Notes: generated from the sequence alone by a model not told the origin. DNA of 41,786 nt from Natronobacillus azotifigens (GCF_026805325.1 NZ_JAPRAT010000035.1:1-41786); one strand, 5' to 3'. Positions 15,648 through 24,826 are shown, counted from the stretch's first letter. Made by a program: numbers and translations.

Positions 15648-16319
15648 ATGGTTAAGGTAATAATATTTGATTTTGATGGATTAGTGTTTGACACTGAAAC
15701 ATATGACCTTGAAGCTTTTCAACAATTATATAAATTATATAAAGTAGATTTCCCTCTGGAAAATTGGATGGATTCTATTGGTAGTTCTCTGAGGTTTGAC
15801 CCTTATGAACGATTATTAGTAAAATTCCCAGAAATCAGTAGAGATAACTTTAGATTTCAACGGAGTGATATATATGAAGAATTATTGGATGGTAAATCTC
15901 CAAGAGAAGGTGTTGAAGATTATTTAGAGAGAGCCAAACAACTTGGTATTAAAATTGCACTTGCATCAAGTTCTACAAAAAGTTGGATAGATTACCATAT
16001 AAATAAATTAGGTATTAAATCATATTTTGATTATATTTGTACCTCTGATGATGTAGAGAATGTAAAGCCAGAACCAGACTTGTACAATAATGTTCTTAGC
16101 TATTTTGGAATTAGTTCTAAAGAAGCTATTGTATTTGAAGACTCCCCGAATGGTTCAATAGCTTCAATACTTGCTGACATACCTTGTGTTATTGTACCTA
16201 ATGAAACAACTAAATTGATGAAATTTGATGATAGAATTGCGTTGCGGTTGAATTCTAAAAAGGATATGACTTTAGATGAGTTTTTGGGAATTGTGTCGAT
16301 GAAGTATCCAAATAGATAA
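15648..16319 (+). CDS. HAD-superfamily phosphatase, beta-phosphoglucomutase-like subfamily
   Basis: A 223-residue soluble hydrolase. Motif I is IIFDFDGLVFDTE with nucleophile Asp8 and acid/base Asp10; the cap domain covers about 15-80. Motif II is IALASSST (Ser near 108), motif III is VKPEPDLY, and motif IV is IVFEDSPNGSIAS. This set marks a subfamily that dephosphorylates small sugar phosphates or phosphonates; the substrate cannot be read from sequence. ATG at 15648 follows a weak GGGGGA site; an in-frame TTG at 15633 is less likely. The neighbours are unknown membrane proteins, so context gives no clue. Confidence 0.88.
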   Translation: MVKVIIFDFDGLVFDTETYDLEAFQQLYKLYKVDFPLENWMDSIGSSLRFDPYERLLVKFPEISRDNFRFQRSDIYEELLDGKSPREGVEDYLERAKQLGIKIALASSSTKSWIDYHINKLGIKSYFDYICTSDDVENVKPEPDLYNNVLSYFGISSKEAIVFEDSPNGSIASILADIPCVIVPNETTKLMKFDDRIALRLNSKKDMTLDEFLGIVSMKYPNR

Positions 16320-16459
16320 TAGGATGAAGGGAAAAGTGCGAGGATAACTATTGTTGTTTTAAAAAGTTGAATTTTTGCCTATATCTTCTGTTTTCGATCA
16401 TTGATCAGAGAGAGTGGGTGCAAAATACCAAGATTTAAAAAGAGAGGGGAGAGAATAAA

Positions 16460-16756
16460 ATGATTAAACTTAAATTTTATTATATATCTGTTTCGTTTGT
16501 TCTTCCGTTTATTTTGATAACTATCCTAAAAACAGCAATTAACGTGGATCGGCCTATTGATATGATTATCGGGGGATTGTTGTTTATTATTTTTAGTAAG
16601 CTGTTTACGAAACCTTTCGAGAAGTGGATAGTGACGAATAATAAAGAGGATCAATTATGGGATTGGGCTTTTGATGATGGACTAAGTTTCGAGCGAGGGA
16701 ATCTTTACGCTATATTTTTGATTGCTAGTATAGTGGTTGAGGTTAATCCTATGTAA
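16460..16756 (+). CDS. Small unknown membrane protein
   Basis: A 98-residue protein with three hydrophobic segments (FYYISVSFVLPFILITIL, MIIGGLLFIIFSKLF, LYAIFLIASIVVEV). Between the last two lies a charged stretch, EKWIVTNNKEDQLWDWAFDDGLSFERGN. ATG at 16460 follows AGAGAGGGGAGAG. No family was recognised. It precedes another small membrane ORF on the same strand, and the two may be co-transcribed. Confidence 0.6.
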   Translation: MIKLKFYYISVSFVLPFILITILKTAINVDRPIDMIIGGLLFIIFSKLFTKPFEKWIVTNNKEDQLWDWAFDDGLSFERGNLYAIFLIASIVVEVNPM

Positions 16757-16876
16757 TTTTTGTTGTGTAAATATTAGGAATGGGCGTGTAAAGGCTGCCC
16801 CATCTGCGTGGGCATTTATCCATATCAAGGCTCATCCCTATTGATCAGAAAATTCTTTTTAGAAGGAGATGGTTTC

Positions 16877-17116
16877 TTGCTAGTGTACTTTTTACTCACT
16901 ACTGCTCTGTGCATTACACTATATGATTTATTTAGGAAGTACCTAATGAAAAGAGAGCTAAAAAAAGACTTGTTCTATAGCACTGTTTTACTAGTGATGA
17001 TTTCGGTATTTTTCGAGCAAAACATTATTCAAAATGTCATGTCGCTGCTTATTGTTTTAGTGGGTTCATTTTATGGGTATAGCGTTGTTTACAAAAAGGA
17101 AGGAAAGAAGGTGTAA
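16877..17116 (+). CDS. Possible small membrane protein with TTG start
   Basis: A 79-residue ORF with two or three hydrophobic segments (LVYFLLTTALCITLYDLF, DLFYSTVLLVMISVFF, VMSLLIVLVGSFYGYSVVY) and a lysine-rich end. The frame is open from GTG at 16808, which lacks a ribosome binding site; TTG at 16877 has AAGGAG nine bases upstream. No family was recognised. It ends before a strong bidirectional terminator. It might also be the 3' remnant of a longer gene. Confidence 0.45.
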   Translation: MLVYFLLTTALCITLYDLFRKYLMKRELKKDLFYSTVLLVMISVFFEQNIIQNVMSLLIVLVGSFYGYSVVYKKEGKKV

Positions 17117-17297
17117 AAGAGAGAATACATTTTGAACCTGTTACAATTTTCTTGACGTGTTCCCCCCCGGAAAGTATCCTTAGTACAATAGGGGATTTGC
17201 AATAATTGGTGTAACTTTAGTAGCAGTGCTTTCAGCGAAAATATGAACAGAAAAAATGAAACAACAATAACAAAATTGTTAAAAGTTTTTTTCAATA

Positions 17298-17343
17298 ATA
17301 AAACCTCCTTTTGCTCTTGGCATCAACAAAAAGGAGGTTTTAT
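17298..17343. terminator. Bidirectional terminator between convergent genes
   Basis: A perfect 15-bp stem ATAAAACCTCCTTTT (17298-17312) with AAAAGGAGGTTTTAT (17329-17343) and a 16-base loop, A/T-rich on both sides. It serves the small membrane ORF on the plus strand and the SurA-like gene on the minus strand. The 180 bases before it (17117-17297) hold no recognised gene. Confidence 0.8.
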
Positions 17344-17370
17344 AATTCTTTATAATTAAAATCCATATTT

Positions 17371-18015
17371 TTATTCAAACTGTTCAAGTGCCTGCTTATT
17401 AATGTTTAAAGTATCCTTATTTTCTACTTTTAAATCATGCACAAAGTCACTTAGCGAATATTTATCATTTAACGTACCCTCTAATTCCATATGATCAACT
17501 AACTTATTTATTTTTACAACATCTTCATATTGCTTAAGAACATCTGGATGAGTGAAATACTCTTCTGGAGAAACATTTAATTGTTTTGCTAGCTCTAAAT
17601 GAATTTGTTTTAATTCTTTAGAAATATTTTCTTCTTCAAAGGCTTTTCTCGTTTGCAAGGCGTATTCTTGAACGTCATTCTTCGTTACCTCAATACCTTG
17701 TTCATCAGAAACCTTTAATAACAATTTGTTCTCGACGATCTGATCGATCACCTCTTCATTGGAAACATCAAGCGAAATATCATTCAATTCATATATCATT
17801 TTCAAATTTTCCTTATGATCTACAAATTCCTCTTGAGTAATGGTGAAATTTTCACCTTTTACTAAAACGTCAGAAGAATTTACCCCTTCTAATTTCTGTT
17901 CTTTTTCACTGAAAAAGTTACCAATGCCAAAATCATCGGCTAAAGCCATTGGAGCTAGTATTACTAAAAGAAAAAACAAACCGCTAAACAAAATAATAAT
18001 TTTTTTCGTTTTCAT
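17371..18015 (-). CDS. Secreted SurA-N-like helical protein
   Basis: A 214-residue protein with a signal peptide (MKTKKIIILFSGLFFLLVIL then APMALA before DDFG). No lipobox is present. The mature part is helical: DVLVKGENFTITQEEFVDHKENLK, EEVIDQIVENKLLLKVSDEQGIEVTKNDVQEYALQTRKAFEE. This is the layout of the N-terminal chaperone domain of SurA/PrsA-type proteins, in which an NK-LLLK-A helix binds unfolded clients. It lacks a parvulin peptidyl-prolyl isomerase domain. It lies 22 bases after a gene for another secreted protein and probably shares its transcript, so it may help that protein fold outside the membrane (inference). Confidence 0.72.
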   Translation of the reverse strand: MKTKKIIILFSGLFFLLVILAPMALADDFGIGNFFSEKEQKLEGVNSSDVLVKGENFTITQEEFVDHKENLKMIYELNDISLDVSNEEVIDQIVENKLLLKVSDEQGIEVTKNDVQEYALQTRKAFEEENISKELKQIHLELAKQLNVSPEEYFTHPDVLKQYEDVVKINKLVDHMELEGTLNDKYSLSDFVHDLKVENKDTLNINKQALEQFE

Positions 18016-18037
18016 ATTTTATTATACCTCCGAATTA

Positions 18038-18544
18038 TTAATAATTGTAGAAAGTAAAGGTACTAGTAACTCTACCACCGCCCATACAAGTACTCGGGTT
18101 AGGGTAAAACTGACCGGAAGATTCAATCGTATAGGTTCCTTTTTGTCTCCCATCTCTTGTTGACTTCAATATATCGCGTGCATAACCATCATCGGGTATA
18201 AGAAAAGTATCAGGTCTTAAAGTGATCTCTGTCCCCCCCATTTTAAGAGGAGATATTGTGTTCATGGTTCCTCCACATTGAGCAAAAGATCCCTTTAATG
18301 TGGAAGTTTGAACGACAAACTCCACGAAGTTATAATCAGGATTAAACCCTGTCGGAGTGTAATATATACTTGTTTCTACTTTTAAAGCAATTGAAGCTAA
18401 AAAACCACCACCACTAGGATTATACATTGCAATTAAACCTGTTTTTTCATTTTCTTTTCTTGCTGCCGTAACTAATTGGGTGGAAGAGACAAAAAAAGTA
18501 AAGATAAGTACAAAACAAATCAAAATAGTAAACTTACTTTTCAT
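18038..18544 (-). CDS. Secreted protein of unknown function
   Basis: A 168-residue protein with a clear signal peptide (MKSKFTILICFVLIFTFFVS, ending near STQLVTAA). The mature part is rich in Gly, Ser, Thr and Tyr with alternating beta-like strands, and has two cysteines (AQCGGT and STCMGGG) that could form a disulfide. No family was recognised. ATG at 18544 follows AAGGAGGAAAAAAG. It is the first gene of an apparent two-gene unit with the SurA-N-like protein, suggesting a secreted effector, surface protein or peptide-like toxin with a dedicated folding helper; none of these is shown by the sequence. Confidence 0.7.
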   Translation of the reverse strand: MKSKFTILICFVLIFTFFVSSTQLVTAARKENEKTGLIAMYNPSGGGFLASIALKVETSIYYTPTGFNPDYNFVEFVVQTSTLKGSFAQCGGTMNTISPLKMGGTEITLRPDTFLIPDDGYARDILKSTRDGRQKGTYTIESSGQFYPNPSTCMGGGRVTSTFTFYNY

Positions 18545-18683
18545 TCTTTTTTCCTCCTTATTTTTTAATTTTACAAACTATAATACCATATAATGTTATT
18601 ATATCACGTTTCCAAAAAAAGGAAACACCTTCTTTAAATTTTCCCGAAGGATTCTTTAGGTGAACTCCATCCTATTACGATAA

Positions 18684-18717
18684 AAGCTACCCCGTTTTTC
18701 GCAACACAGGGTAGCTT
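18684..18717 (-). terminator. Hairpin after the S9 peptidase gene
   Basis: AAGCTACCC (18684-18692) pairs perfectly with GGGTAGCTT (18709-18717) around a 16-base loop. Only a short T-run (TTTT) follows on the minus strand, so termination may be partial. GTTTCC-A7-GGAAAC at 18609-18627 is another hairpin, just upstream of the secreted-protein gene. The rest of 18545-18805 has no gene. Confidence 0.55.
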
Positions 18718-18805
18718 GAATTTTTTCACTTATGCATAAAAGGTACCTACCGAATTTCAGCAACAAAAATAGAAGTATTCCGCGTCCCTTAAAACATATA
18801 AAAAT

Positions 18806-20779
18806 TTATAAATATTTCTCAAACCACTCAACAATCTCATGAAGGCGATGAACGCGTAATGCAGGGTCACCTGTTCTAGATAGATTGTGATTCGATTCTG
18901 GATAGCGGACGAATTTTGTTGGTTTCTTCCGCATCTTCAATGCAATGTATAACTGTTCTGCTTGCTCGATCGGACAGCGATAGTCTTTTTCGCTATGCAA
19001 AATAAGTAATGGCGTTTCTATGTTATTCACATGGCGAATGGGAGAATGATGCCACAGCTTATCTGGATCGGACAATAAATCCGCTTTTAATTCCCAATCG
19101 GTAAAAAAGTAGCCGATATCACTTACCCCATAAAAACTATGCCAGTTTGTAATCGATCGTTGCGTCACCGCCGCTTTAAACCGATTCGTATGTCCAACAA
19201 TCCAGTTGGTCATGAAGCCACCATAACTGCCACCGGTAACACCTAAACGATCCTCATCAATCCACTCAAATGTCTCCAATGCATAATCAACCGCATCCAT
19301 AATGTCCTGATAGTCTCCGCCACCATAATCACCACGTACCGCATCAACAAATGCTTGCCCATATCCGTGGCTACCTCGTGGATTAATATACAGCACACCA
19401 TATCCTTTCTCAGCTAACACTTGGAATTCATGGACAAAACCGTGACTATACATTAAGTGAGGTCCACCATGGATCTCGACAATAAGTGGATATTTTTCAC
19501 CAGCTTTAAAAGCAACAGGTTTCGTAATCCAGCCATGTAGTGGTGTGCCGTCTGATCCGGTAAAGTCAATTTCTTCAGGTATCGATAATGTTCGCTCCGC
19601 AAGCAATGCTTGATTACTCGTAGTCAGCTGTTCCCTTTCACCGGTTCCTACTTGATGCAGATAAAGATCGCCGGGCACATCTGCTTTACTAGATGCATAA
19701 ACAACTTTTGTTTGCGCTTGATTAAACGTAAATTGATAGATTTGTTCTTTTTCCCCAAAAACCTTCGTAATTTGGTGATCTAAGGTTACTTGATAGAGGG
19801 AGGTTGCTCCTTTTTCACCGGCTAAGAAAAATAATGCCTTTCCATCTTTCGACCAGATCGCACCATCACTTCCTCCATCTGTACCCATATCATTAATGCA
19901 AACATCACTTGCTTCCACATCCCAATTTTCCGTTAAGGTAACAAGTGTTTTGGAATCGAGATCAAACGTATATACTTCGGTTAATGTAGAACCAGCATAT
20001 TCGGTTCCACTGCCTAATAAGGAAATTTTCTTCCCATCTGGTGCGTATTGTGGGCTATGTAAACGCATAGAACTGTCCGTTTGTTTTGTGAGTGCTTTCG
20101 ATTGAATGTCGAGTAAATATAGATCGCTAATTAATTGATATTCCGCATCTTCTTCTCGGTTGGCAATTAACGCAAGAGTGGTTCCGTCTGGAGAAAAAAC
20201 AGCTTGGCGATGATCAAATTCACCTTCCGTTAACACACTCGTTTTCTCATTATCTAACTCTATTAACACAAGCTGTTGATATTTTTCTTTAGAAAAACCA
20301 GCACCATCTGCTTTGTATTTTAATTTTGTCGTAACGTAAGGGGTTAACTCATCTTTTTCTTTTTTCTCTTCTTCCTTTTTATCTAGTGAGTCATCTTTCC
20401 CTAAAGAAACAGAAACGACAAGTTTTTTTCCGTCAGGGGACCATACAGGGTTAGTAGCTCCGTTTGGAAAAGAAGTGAGTTGTTTTGCTTCCCCACCATG
20501 AACAGGAATCAACCAGACTTGTTGTTTTCCTGAGCGATTAGAAACAAATGCAATTGTAGTCCCGTCTGGAGAAAAACGAGGTTGCCCTACTTTCTTCTTG
20601 CCATGTGTAAAAGCAATATCCTTATTTGTGCTTAAATCAATTAGATGTAAGTTTGATTGGTACTTCTTTTTATCATTGATTGTTTTTTTGACATAAACAA
20701 CAGTGTTACCATCTGGTGAAAGATGCGGTTCTTGTACAAATGAAAATTGCAATAAATCCTCTGCAGTTAATCCTTTCAT
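18806..20779 (-). CDS. S9-family prolyl-oligopeptidase-like peptidase, YuxL-type
   Basis: A 657-residue cytosolic serine peptidase (acylaminoacyl-peptidase-like), the same length as remembered for B. subtilis YuxL. The N-terminal two thirds is a beta-propeller with repeated FSPDG/WSPDG/YAPDG blades. The C-terminal alpha/beta-hydrolase domain carries Ser518 in GGSYGGF, Asp599 in HSEKDYRCP and His631 in SNHNLSR. It probably degrades short peptides or removes blocked N-termini. The open frame reaches 20887, but ATG at 20779 is preceded by GAGGAGTGAGGAT and gives the normal family N-terminus (MKGLTAEDLLQF). It lies 73 bases after the channel gene. Confidence 0.93.
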   Translation of the reverse strand: MKGLTAEDLLQFSFVQEPHLSPDGNTVVYVKKTINDKKKYQSNLHLIDLSTNKDIAFTHGKKKVGQPRFSPDGTTIAFVSNRSGKQQVWLIPVHGGEAKQLTSFPNGATNPVWSPDGKKLVVSVSLGKDDSLDKKEEEKKEKDELTPYVTTKLKYKADGAGFSKEKYQQLVLIELDNEKTSVLTEGEFDHRQAVFSPDGTTLALIANREEDAEYQLISDLYLLDIQSKALTKQTDSSMRLHSPQYAPDGKKISLLGSGTEYAGSTLTEVYTFDLDSKTLVTLTENWDVEASDVCINDMGTDGGSDGAIWSKDGKALFFLAGEKGATSLYQVTLDHQITKVFGEKEQIYQFTFNQAQTKVVYASSKADVPGDLYLHQVGTGEREQLTTSNQALLAERTLSIPEEIDFTGSDGTPLHGWITKPVAFKAGEKYPLIVEIHGGPHLMYSHGFVHEFQVLAEKGYGVLYINPRGSHGYGQAFVDAVRGDYGGGDYQDIMDAVDYALETFEWIDEDRLGVTGGSYGGFMTNWIVGHTNRFKAAVTQRSITNWHSFYGVSDIGYFFTDWELKADLLSDPDKLWHHSPIRHVNNIETPLLILHSEKDYRCPIEQAEQLYIALKMRKKPTKFVRYPESNHNLSRTGDPALRVHRLHEIVEWFEKYL

Positions 20780-20852
20780 ATCCTCACTCCTCATTGTTAT
20801 ATATTGTATGATTATCATAGCATATTTAATTCGTTGTACGAAATATTTCTCC

Positions 20853-21260
20853 TTAATCTTTTTCTTTTTTCTGGTTGGAATGATCAAATGCTTTTAAAAA
20901 ATAAGCCGTCGGTAGCAAGACACCAATGGAAGCTTGAATAAGTGAGAAAAATCGTGCTACTCCAATCGGGACAATATCTCCGTATCCAATTGACAAAAGT
21001 GTAACGCCACTAAAATAGAGCATTTCCCAAAAGCTATGTTGAATGGGCTCACCGTTAGCTTCATCTACCAAAATAACTTCTTGAATCGATAACGCATAAT
21101 ACAAGAGTGCGAATCCCAATAGGACTCCACATAAGACGAAAAACAATTTTAGAAATAAGGCTGTACTAAAATAACTTTTCCGATAAGTTTTATTCATGAA
21201 AAAATAATATAAGTTAAGACCAATAAAAAGCGTGGCAATCCCAAGCAATAGTTGTGTCAT
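20853..21260 (-). CDS. Two-TM potassium-channel-type protein
   Basis: A 135-residue membrane protein. A first hydrophobic helix (LLLGIATLFIGLNLYYFFM) is followed by a channel core: helix LFFVLCGVLLGFALLYYALSI, a pore helix with selectivity filter LLSIGYGDIVP, and inner helix FFSLIQASIGVLLPTAYFL. The filter SIGYGD is close to the K+ consensus TVGYGD, so K+ conduction is likely. It has no cytosolic RCK domain, so gating is unknown. ATG at 21260 is chosen because GAGGTG lies just before it; an upstream ATG at 21290 has no site. It could be co-transcribed with the S9 peptidase, though a functional link is not obvious. Confidence 0.85.
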   Translation of the reverse strand: MTQLLLGIATLFIGLNLYYFFMNKTYRKSYFSTALFLKLFFVLCGVLLGFALLYYALSIQEVILVDEANGEPIQHSFWEMLYFSGVTLLSIGYGDIVPIGVARFFSLIQASIGVLLPTAYFLKAFDHSNQKKEKD

Positions 21261-21312
21261 CTTCTTCACCTCTAGTTGTATATCCCACATATTTTATTAG
21301 GTAAACCCATCG

Positions 21313-21480
21313 TTTATCCCGGAGCAACCGTCCGTAAGACTCCCACTTCAAAACAACGAGAATATCAAGTTGTTTAAGTGGGAGTAACGGACGCTAGCAC
21401 CCCGAATGGTTTAACTAACAATCAGTGGGGGAATAACTGGGAATAACTAAAACCCCCCCACTGATTGAAGTTTCACTTTT
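21313..21480 (+). repeat. Dispersed two-hairpin element, copy 3 (best preserved)
   Basis: Starts TTTATCCCG and ends TTTCACTTTT. Hairpin A pairs ACCGTCCGTAAGACTCCCAC (21329-21348) plus TTCAAAACAAC with GTTGTTTAAGTGGGAGTAAC and GGACG about 20 bases later. The linker carries GCTAGCACCCCGAATGGTTT. Hairpin B pairs CAATCAGTGGGGG with CCCCCCACTGATTG. It matches the reverse complement of copy 1 along nearly its full length. It lies between the channel and dioxygenase genes. Confidence 0.88.
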
Positions 21481-21521
21481 TTTACGTTGAATCAAGGGAA
21501 ATACTAAAGAAAGCAATTCAT

Positions 21522-21568
21522 TTGCGAATATTTTATATCCATGTTATATTTATCTCGAATTAAAGATA
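21522..21568 (+). promoter_or_regulatory. Promoter with MhqR-like operator for the dioxygenase gene
   Basis: TTGCGA (21522-21527), 17 bases, TATATT (21545-21550). Directly downstream, over the expected transcription start, is TATCTCGAATTAAAGATA (21551-21568), an imperfect 18-bp palindrome. It matches in 14 positions its own reverse complement and resembles the TATCTCGAATTCGAGATA-type box I recall for the quinone-responsive repressor MhqR of B. subtilis. No mhqR gene is in the window. Confidence 0.7.
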
Positions 21569-21613
21569 ATTTTAATAAATGAAAATATGAACAATATAAA
21601 AGGAGGAGTTTAC

Positions 21614-22600
21614 ATGGTCAGTGGTTTAAAAGGTATTCACCACGTAACCGCAATAACAAGCAGTGCCGAGAAAAATTATCACTTTTTTACGTATGTTTTA
21701 GGGATGCGTTTGGTGAAGAAGACAGTAAATCAAGATGATATTCAGACGTATCATTTGTTTTTCGCAGATGATGAAGGAAACCCAGGAACAGATATGACAT
21801 TCTTTGATTTTCCTAATATTCCAAAAGGTGCGCACGGAACTAATGAAATCTATCGAACTGGATTTCGGGTTCCTGATGATGCTGCACTAGAATATTGGCG
21901 TGATCGATTTGATCGATTGGAAGTAAAACATGAAGGGATTCAGGAACAATTCGGGAAGAAAGTTTTGTCTTTCGTGGATTTTGACGATCAGAAATATCAA
22001 TTGGTTTCTGATGAAAATAATGTAGGTGTAGAGGCGGGAATTCCATGGAAAAAAGGACCGATCCCATTAGAATATGCAATCACTGGACTTGGTCCAATTA
22101 CAATTCGCATTTCAGATTTTTCTCGGTTTAAAAAAGTTTTGGAGCAAATTCTTTTATTCAAAGAGATTGATCAAACAGACCAGGTCCATTTGTTTGAAGT
22201 TGGAGAAGGTGGAAATGGAGCGCAAATTATAGTGGAGCACCTGGAAGGAGTGGGTGATGGCATTCAAGGATATGGCACCGTCCATCACGTTGCCTTTCGC
22301 GTTGAGGACACGGATGCTTTGCATGAATGGATTGATCGATTACCTCAATTTGGTTTTCAAACTTCAGGCTATGTCGATCGTCATTTCTTTGAATCGTTAT
22401 ATGCACGAGTTGCCCGACAAATCTTGTTTGAATTTGCGACAGACGGTCCAGGATTTATGGGAGATGAGCCTTACGAAACTCTAGGAGAAAAACTCTCTCT
22501 TCCACCATTTTTAGAGCCAAAGCGTGAAGAAATAGAGAAACGAGTTCGTCCAATTGATACCGTTCGAAGTACCATTGATTGGGATAAGGAAGGTTTATAG
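21614..22600 (+). CDS. Ring-cleaving extradiol dioxygenase, MhqA/MhqO family
   Basis: A 328-residue protein with two vicinal-oxygen-chelate (glyoxalase) halves. Half 1 begins GLKGIHHVTAITSS with the first metal His; half 2 holds GYGTVHHVAFRVED and the metal-ligand Glu region ILFEFATDGPGF. Family members protect against hydroquinones and catechol-type compounds by opening the ring or a thiol adduct. The ATG at 21614 follows AAAAGGAGGAG; the in-frame ATG at 21587 is less suitable. The MhqR-like operator in its promoter supports a quinone-stress role. It appears monocistronic, with a terminator at its stop codon. Confidence 0.9.
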   Translation: MVSGLKGIHHVTAITSSAEKNYHFFTYVLGMRLVKKTVNQDDIQTYHLFFADDEGNPGTDMTFFDFPNIPKGAHGTNEIYRTGFRVPDDAALEYWRDRFDRLEVKHEGIQEQFGKKVLSFVDFDDQKYQLVSDENNVGVEAGIPWKKGPIPLEYAITGLGPITIRISDFSRFKKVLEQILLFKEIDQTDQVHLFEVGEGGNGAQIIVEHLEGVGDGIQGYGTVHHVAFRVEDTDALHEWIDRLPQFGFQTSGYVDRHFFESLYARVARQILFEFATDGPGFMGDEPYETLGEKLSLPPFLEPKREEIEKRVRPIDTVRSTIDWDKEGL

Positions 22601-22620
22601 TCCTTATATTGTGTTTTTTT
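22584..22620 (+). terminator. Terminator overlapping the dioxygenase stop codon
   Basis: ATAAGGA (22584-22590) pairs with TCCTTAT (22601-22607) around a loop that contains the TAG stop, followed by seven Ts at 22614-22620. The stem is short and AT-rich, so strength is uncertain. Confidence 0.6.
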
Positions 22621-22715
22621 ACATGTGAAGTAGTAGAGAACAACAAGCTGTTTTAAACAAAGATTGTTTAAAGCTGAATCATTAACGAGCTACCCTCAAA
22701 TCAATGAAAATAACT

Positions 22716-22871
22716 ATTACCCCGGGGCAACCGTCCATAAGACACCCACTTCAAAACAACGTGGGCGTCTTATGGACGCTAGCACCCAAAATGGTTTAAG
22801 GGTCTTTAGTTTATCCTTTAGGGCTAACAGTCAGTGGGGGGGATAACTGAAAATCCCCACTGATTCACTTT
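22716..22871 (+). repeat. Dispersed two-hairpin element, copy 4
   Basis: Starts ACCCCGGGGCAACCGTCCATAA; hairpin A is GTCCATAAGACACCCAC with GTGGGCGTCTTATGGAC, here a tighter stem than in other copies because compensating bases keep the pairing. The linker keeps GCTAGCACCCAAAATGGTTTA and TTTATCCTTTAGGGCTAAC. Hairpin B is CAGTGGGG with CCCCACTG. It ends 3 bases before the bceB stop codon and sits between converging genes, where it may end transcription. The 90 bases before it hold nothing recognised. Confidence 0.85.
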
Positions 22872-22873
22872 AT

Positions 22874-24826
22874 CTATAACGATTTGTTAATTACCTCCTT
22901 GTAGTAGCTAACAGATAACAAACCAAACCCTGAGTAGAGAATTGTATAAATCACCATTACGATTAGCATTGGTGTCCAGAGCTCTGTACCAAAGAAAAAC
23001 CAGCCAGATTTAACTGCAAAGTAACTATGCGATAATCCAAGAATAAGTGGAATACCGAAATTAAAGATTTGTTTTATGCGAATACCTTTAATTAAGTCAT
23101 GTTTGGTATAACCAATTTTTCTTAAAATCGTATAGTTCGCCTTTTCATCTTCACTTTCGTCCATCTGCTTAAAATACAGAATACAGCCAGATGTTATGAG
23201 AAAGGTTAGGCCTAAAAAGCCAACAATAAACATAACTAGCCCCATGCTTTCTTTTTGGTCTTGGCTCATTTCGACAAGAGATAGTGGACCGGATTCAGCT
23301 TCGAATTCATCAATTAAATGGTTGAAAAGCTTATTAGCATCATCAAGTTGTGATCGATTCGTAATATTAACAGCAAAAAAGACATTATAATCAACCTGTA
23401 AATCCTCATCTTGATAAACTTGCAATTGTTCAAAAGTGTTTTGATTAACTATACCTACAGGTAAGCCACCATTCGTAAACAAATAGGAAAGAATGGTTGT
23501 TTTTTCTCGTCCTGAAAAATGTTGATCTATCGTTGCTTCAGGTGTTATCCAGGAGATCTCGCCTTCATCCTTAAGTGTTAGCATCGTTTCCATCAGCACA
23601 CTTGCACCAGCAAAACGGGTCTCTCCTTCTACTAGATCAAGGTTCTCCACCTGTTCTGCTGATACGACCGGTAAGATCAAAGGCATTTCTTCTATGTTTT
23701 GTTGAGCAAACTCAGTTTCTGCAATAGCCTCCACATCTGCTTCTACATAGATAACATCACGCTGTATCCGCTGAAAGGGAATATTCGCTTCTTCCAACGT
23801 ATTAGTAAATAGATCAGCTGTTTGTTCAGTCGTAAAGGAAAAATCACCAGCTACATTTTGCATCGCTGTTTTTTCGGCGGAATAGTAGGTAATGTAACTG
23901 AGTGATAGTAAACCGATCGATAAAGCAGATACAGTTGTTACTATCGTTAATAACAAAGCGTTTGATTTCATTCGGAACATAAGTGATGATAGGCTTAACA
24001 CATGATTGATCGTTAAATAACCACGTCGATATTTTCGCATCATATTCAGGATAAAGCTAACCGTTCCCTTGAAAAAGAAATATGTTCCAATAATCACGGA
24101 GGATAGAATGAAAATCATCGCTAAAAACAAATGGTTTATACCTGTAAAATCACCATCAAACAGGCGTTGTGAAACGTAATAGCCTGATCCAATACTAAGT
24201 AATCCTAATAAACCAATGATCACTTCCAACCAAGCAAAGCGTTTAACCCGATGTTCTGTAGACTTTAATACAGTAAACAATTGGAGAATCGTGTTCTTTA
24301 GAATAAACAGATAGTTGGTGAAGCAAATACATACAAATACAATACAAAAGATGATTAAGGTTTGTTGTAAGGCTTCGATTGAGAAATGGAGGGAAGCTAC
24401 GTCATCCACCCCAGTAATTTTATATAAGATCATCATGATTAGCTTAGAAGAGATAAAGCCGATGCCGATCCCAAAAGCTAGTGAACTAAAATATAAGATG
24501 CTGTTTTCGATCGTTAGAACTCGGAAAATCTGTTTTTTATTCATACCAATAAGTTGAAACAATCCGATTTCTTGACTGAGTCGCTTAATAAAAATACGGT
24601 TAGCATACAATAAAAAGACCGCTACGATGACAAACAAGAGAACGGAAGCTGACCGAATGCCTGCTTCACCTCTTATCGAGCCACTTGCTCGATCCATAGA
24701 AGGATCATATTGTAATGTCACAAAAGAAAAATATAATGCCACACTAAATATTAAGGCAAGTACATATAAATAATAGTTTTTAACATTCTGTTTCAAGTTC
24801 TGAATGATTAAACGATTAATGCTCAT
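22874..24826 (-). CDS. bceB: BceB-type ABC transporter permease
   Basis: A 650-residue FtsX-type permease with the BceB layout: ten membrane segments with a large extracellular domain of about 210 residues (about 315-525) between segments 7 and 8. The N-terminus reads [20 protein letters not shown]. This transporter class senses and removes peptide antibiotics such as bacitracin from lipid II-cycle intermediates and forms a sensory complex with its histidine kinase. The start overlaps the bceA stop by 11 bases, so translation is coupled. The acidic extracellular domain (many Glu and Asp) decides ligand specificity; the actual peptide cannot be deduced. Confidence 0.9.
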   Translation of the reverse strand: MSINRLIIQNLKQNVKNYYLYVLALIFSVALYFSFVTLQYDPSMDRASGSIRGEAGIRSASVLLFVIVAVFLLYANRIFIKRLSQEIGLFQLIGMNKKQIFRVLTIENSILYFSSLAFGIGIGFISSKLIMMILYKITGVDDVASLHFSIEALQQTLIIFCIVFVCICFTNYLFILKNTILQLFTVLKSTEHRVKRFAWLEVIIGLLGLLSIGSGYYVSQRLFDGDFTGINHLFLAMIFILSSVIIGTYFFFKGTVSFILNMMRKYRRGYLTINHVLSLSSLMFRMKSNALLLTIVTTVSALSIGLLSLSYITYYSAEKTAMQNVAGDFSFTTEQTADLFTNTLEEANIPFQRIQRDVIYVEADVEAIAETEFAQQNIEEMPLILPVVSAEQVENLDLVEGETRFAGASVLMETMLTLKDEGEISWITPEATIDQHFSGREKTTILSYLFTNGGLPVGIVNQNTFEQLQVYQDEDLQVDYNVFFAVNITNRSQLDDANKLFNHLIDEFEAESGPLSLVEMSQDQKESMGLVMFIVGFLGLTFLITSGCILYFKQMDESEDEKANYTILRKIGYTKHDLIKGIRIKQIFNFGIPLILGLSHSYFAVKSGWFFFGTELWTPMLIVMVIYTILYSGFGLLSVSYYKEVINKSL

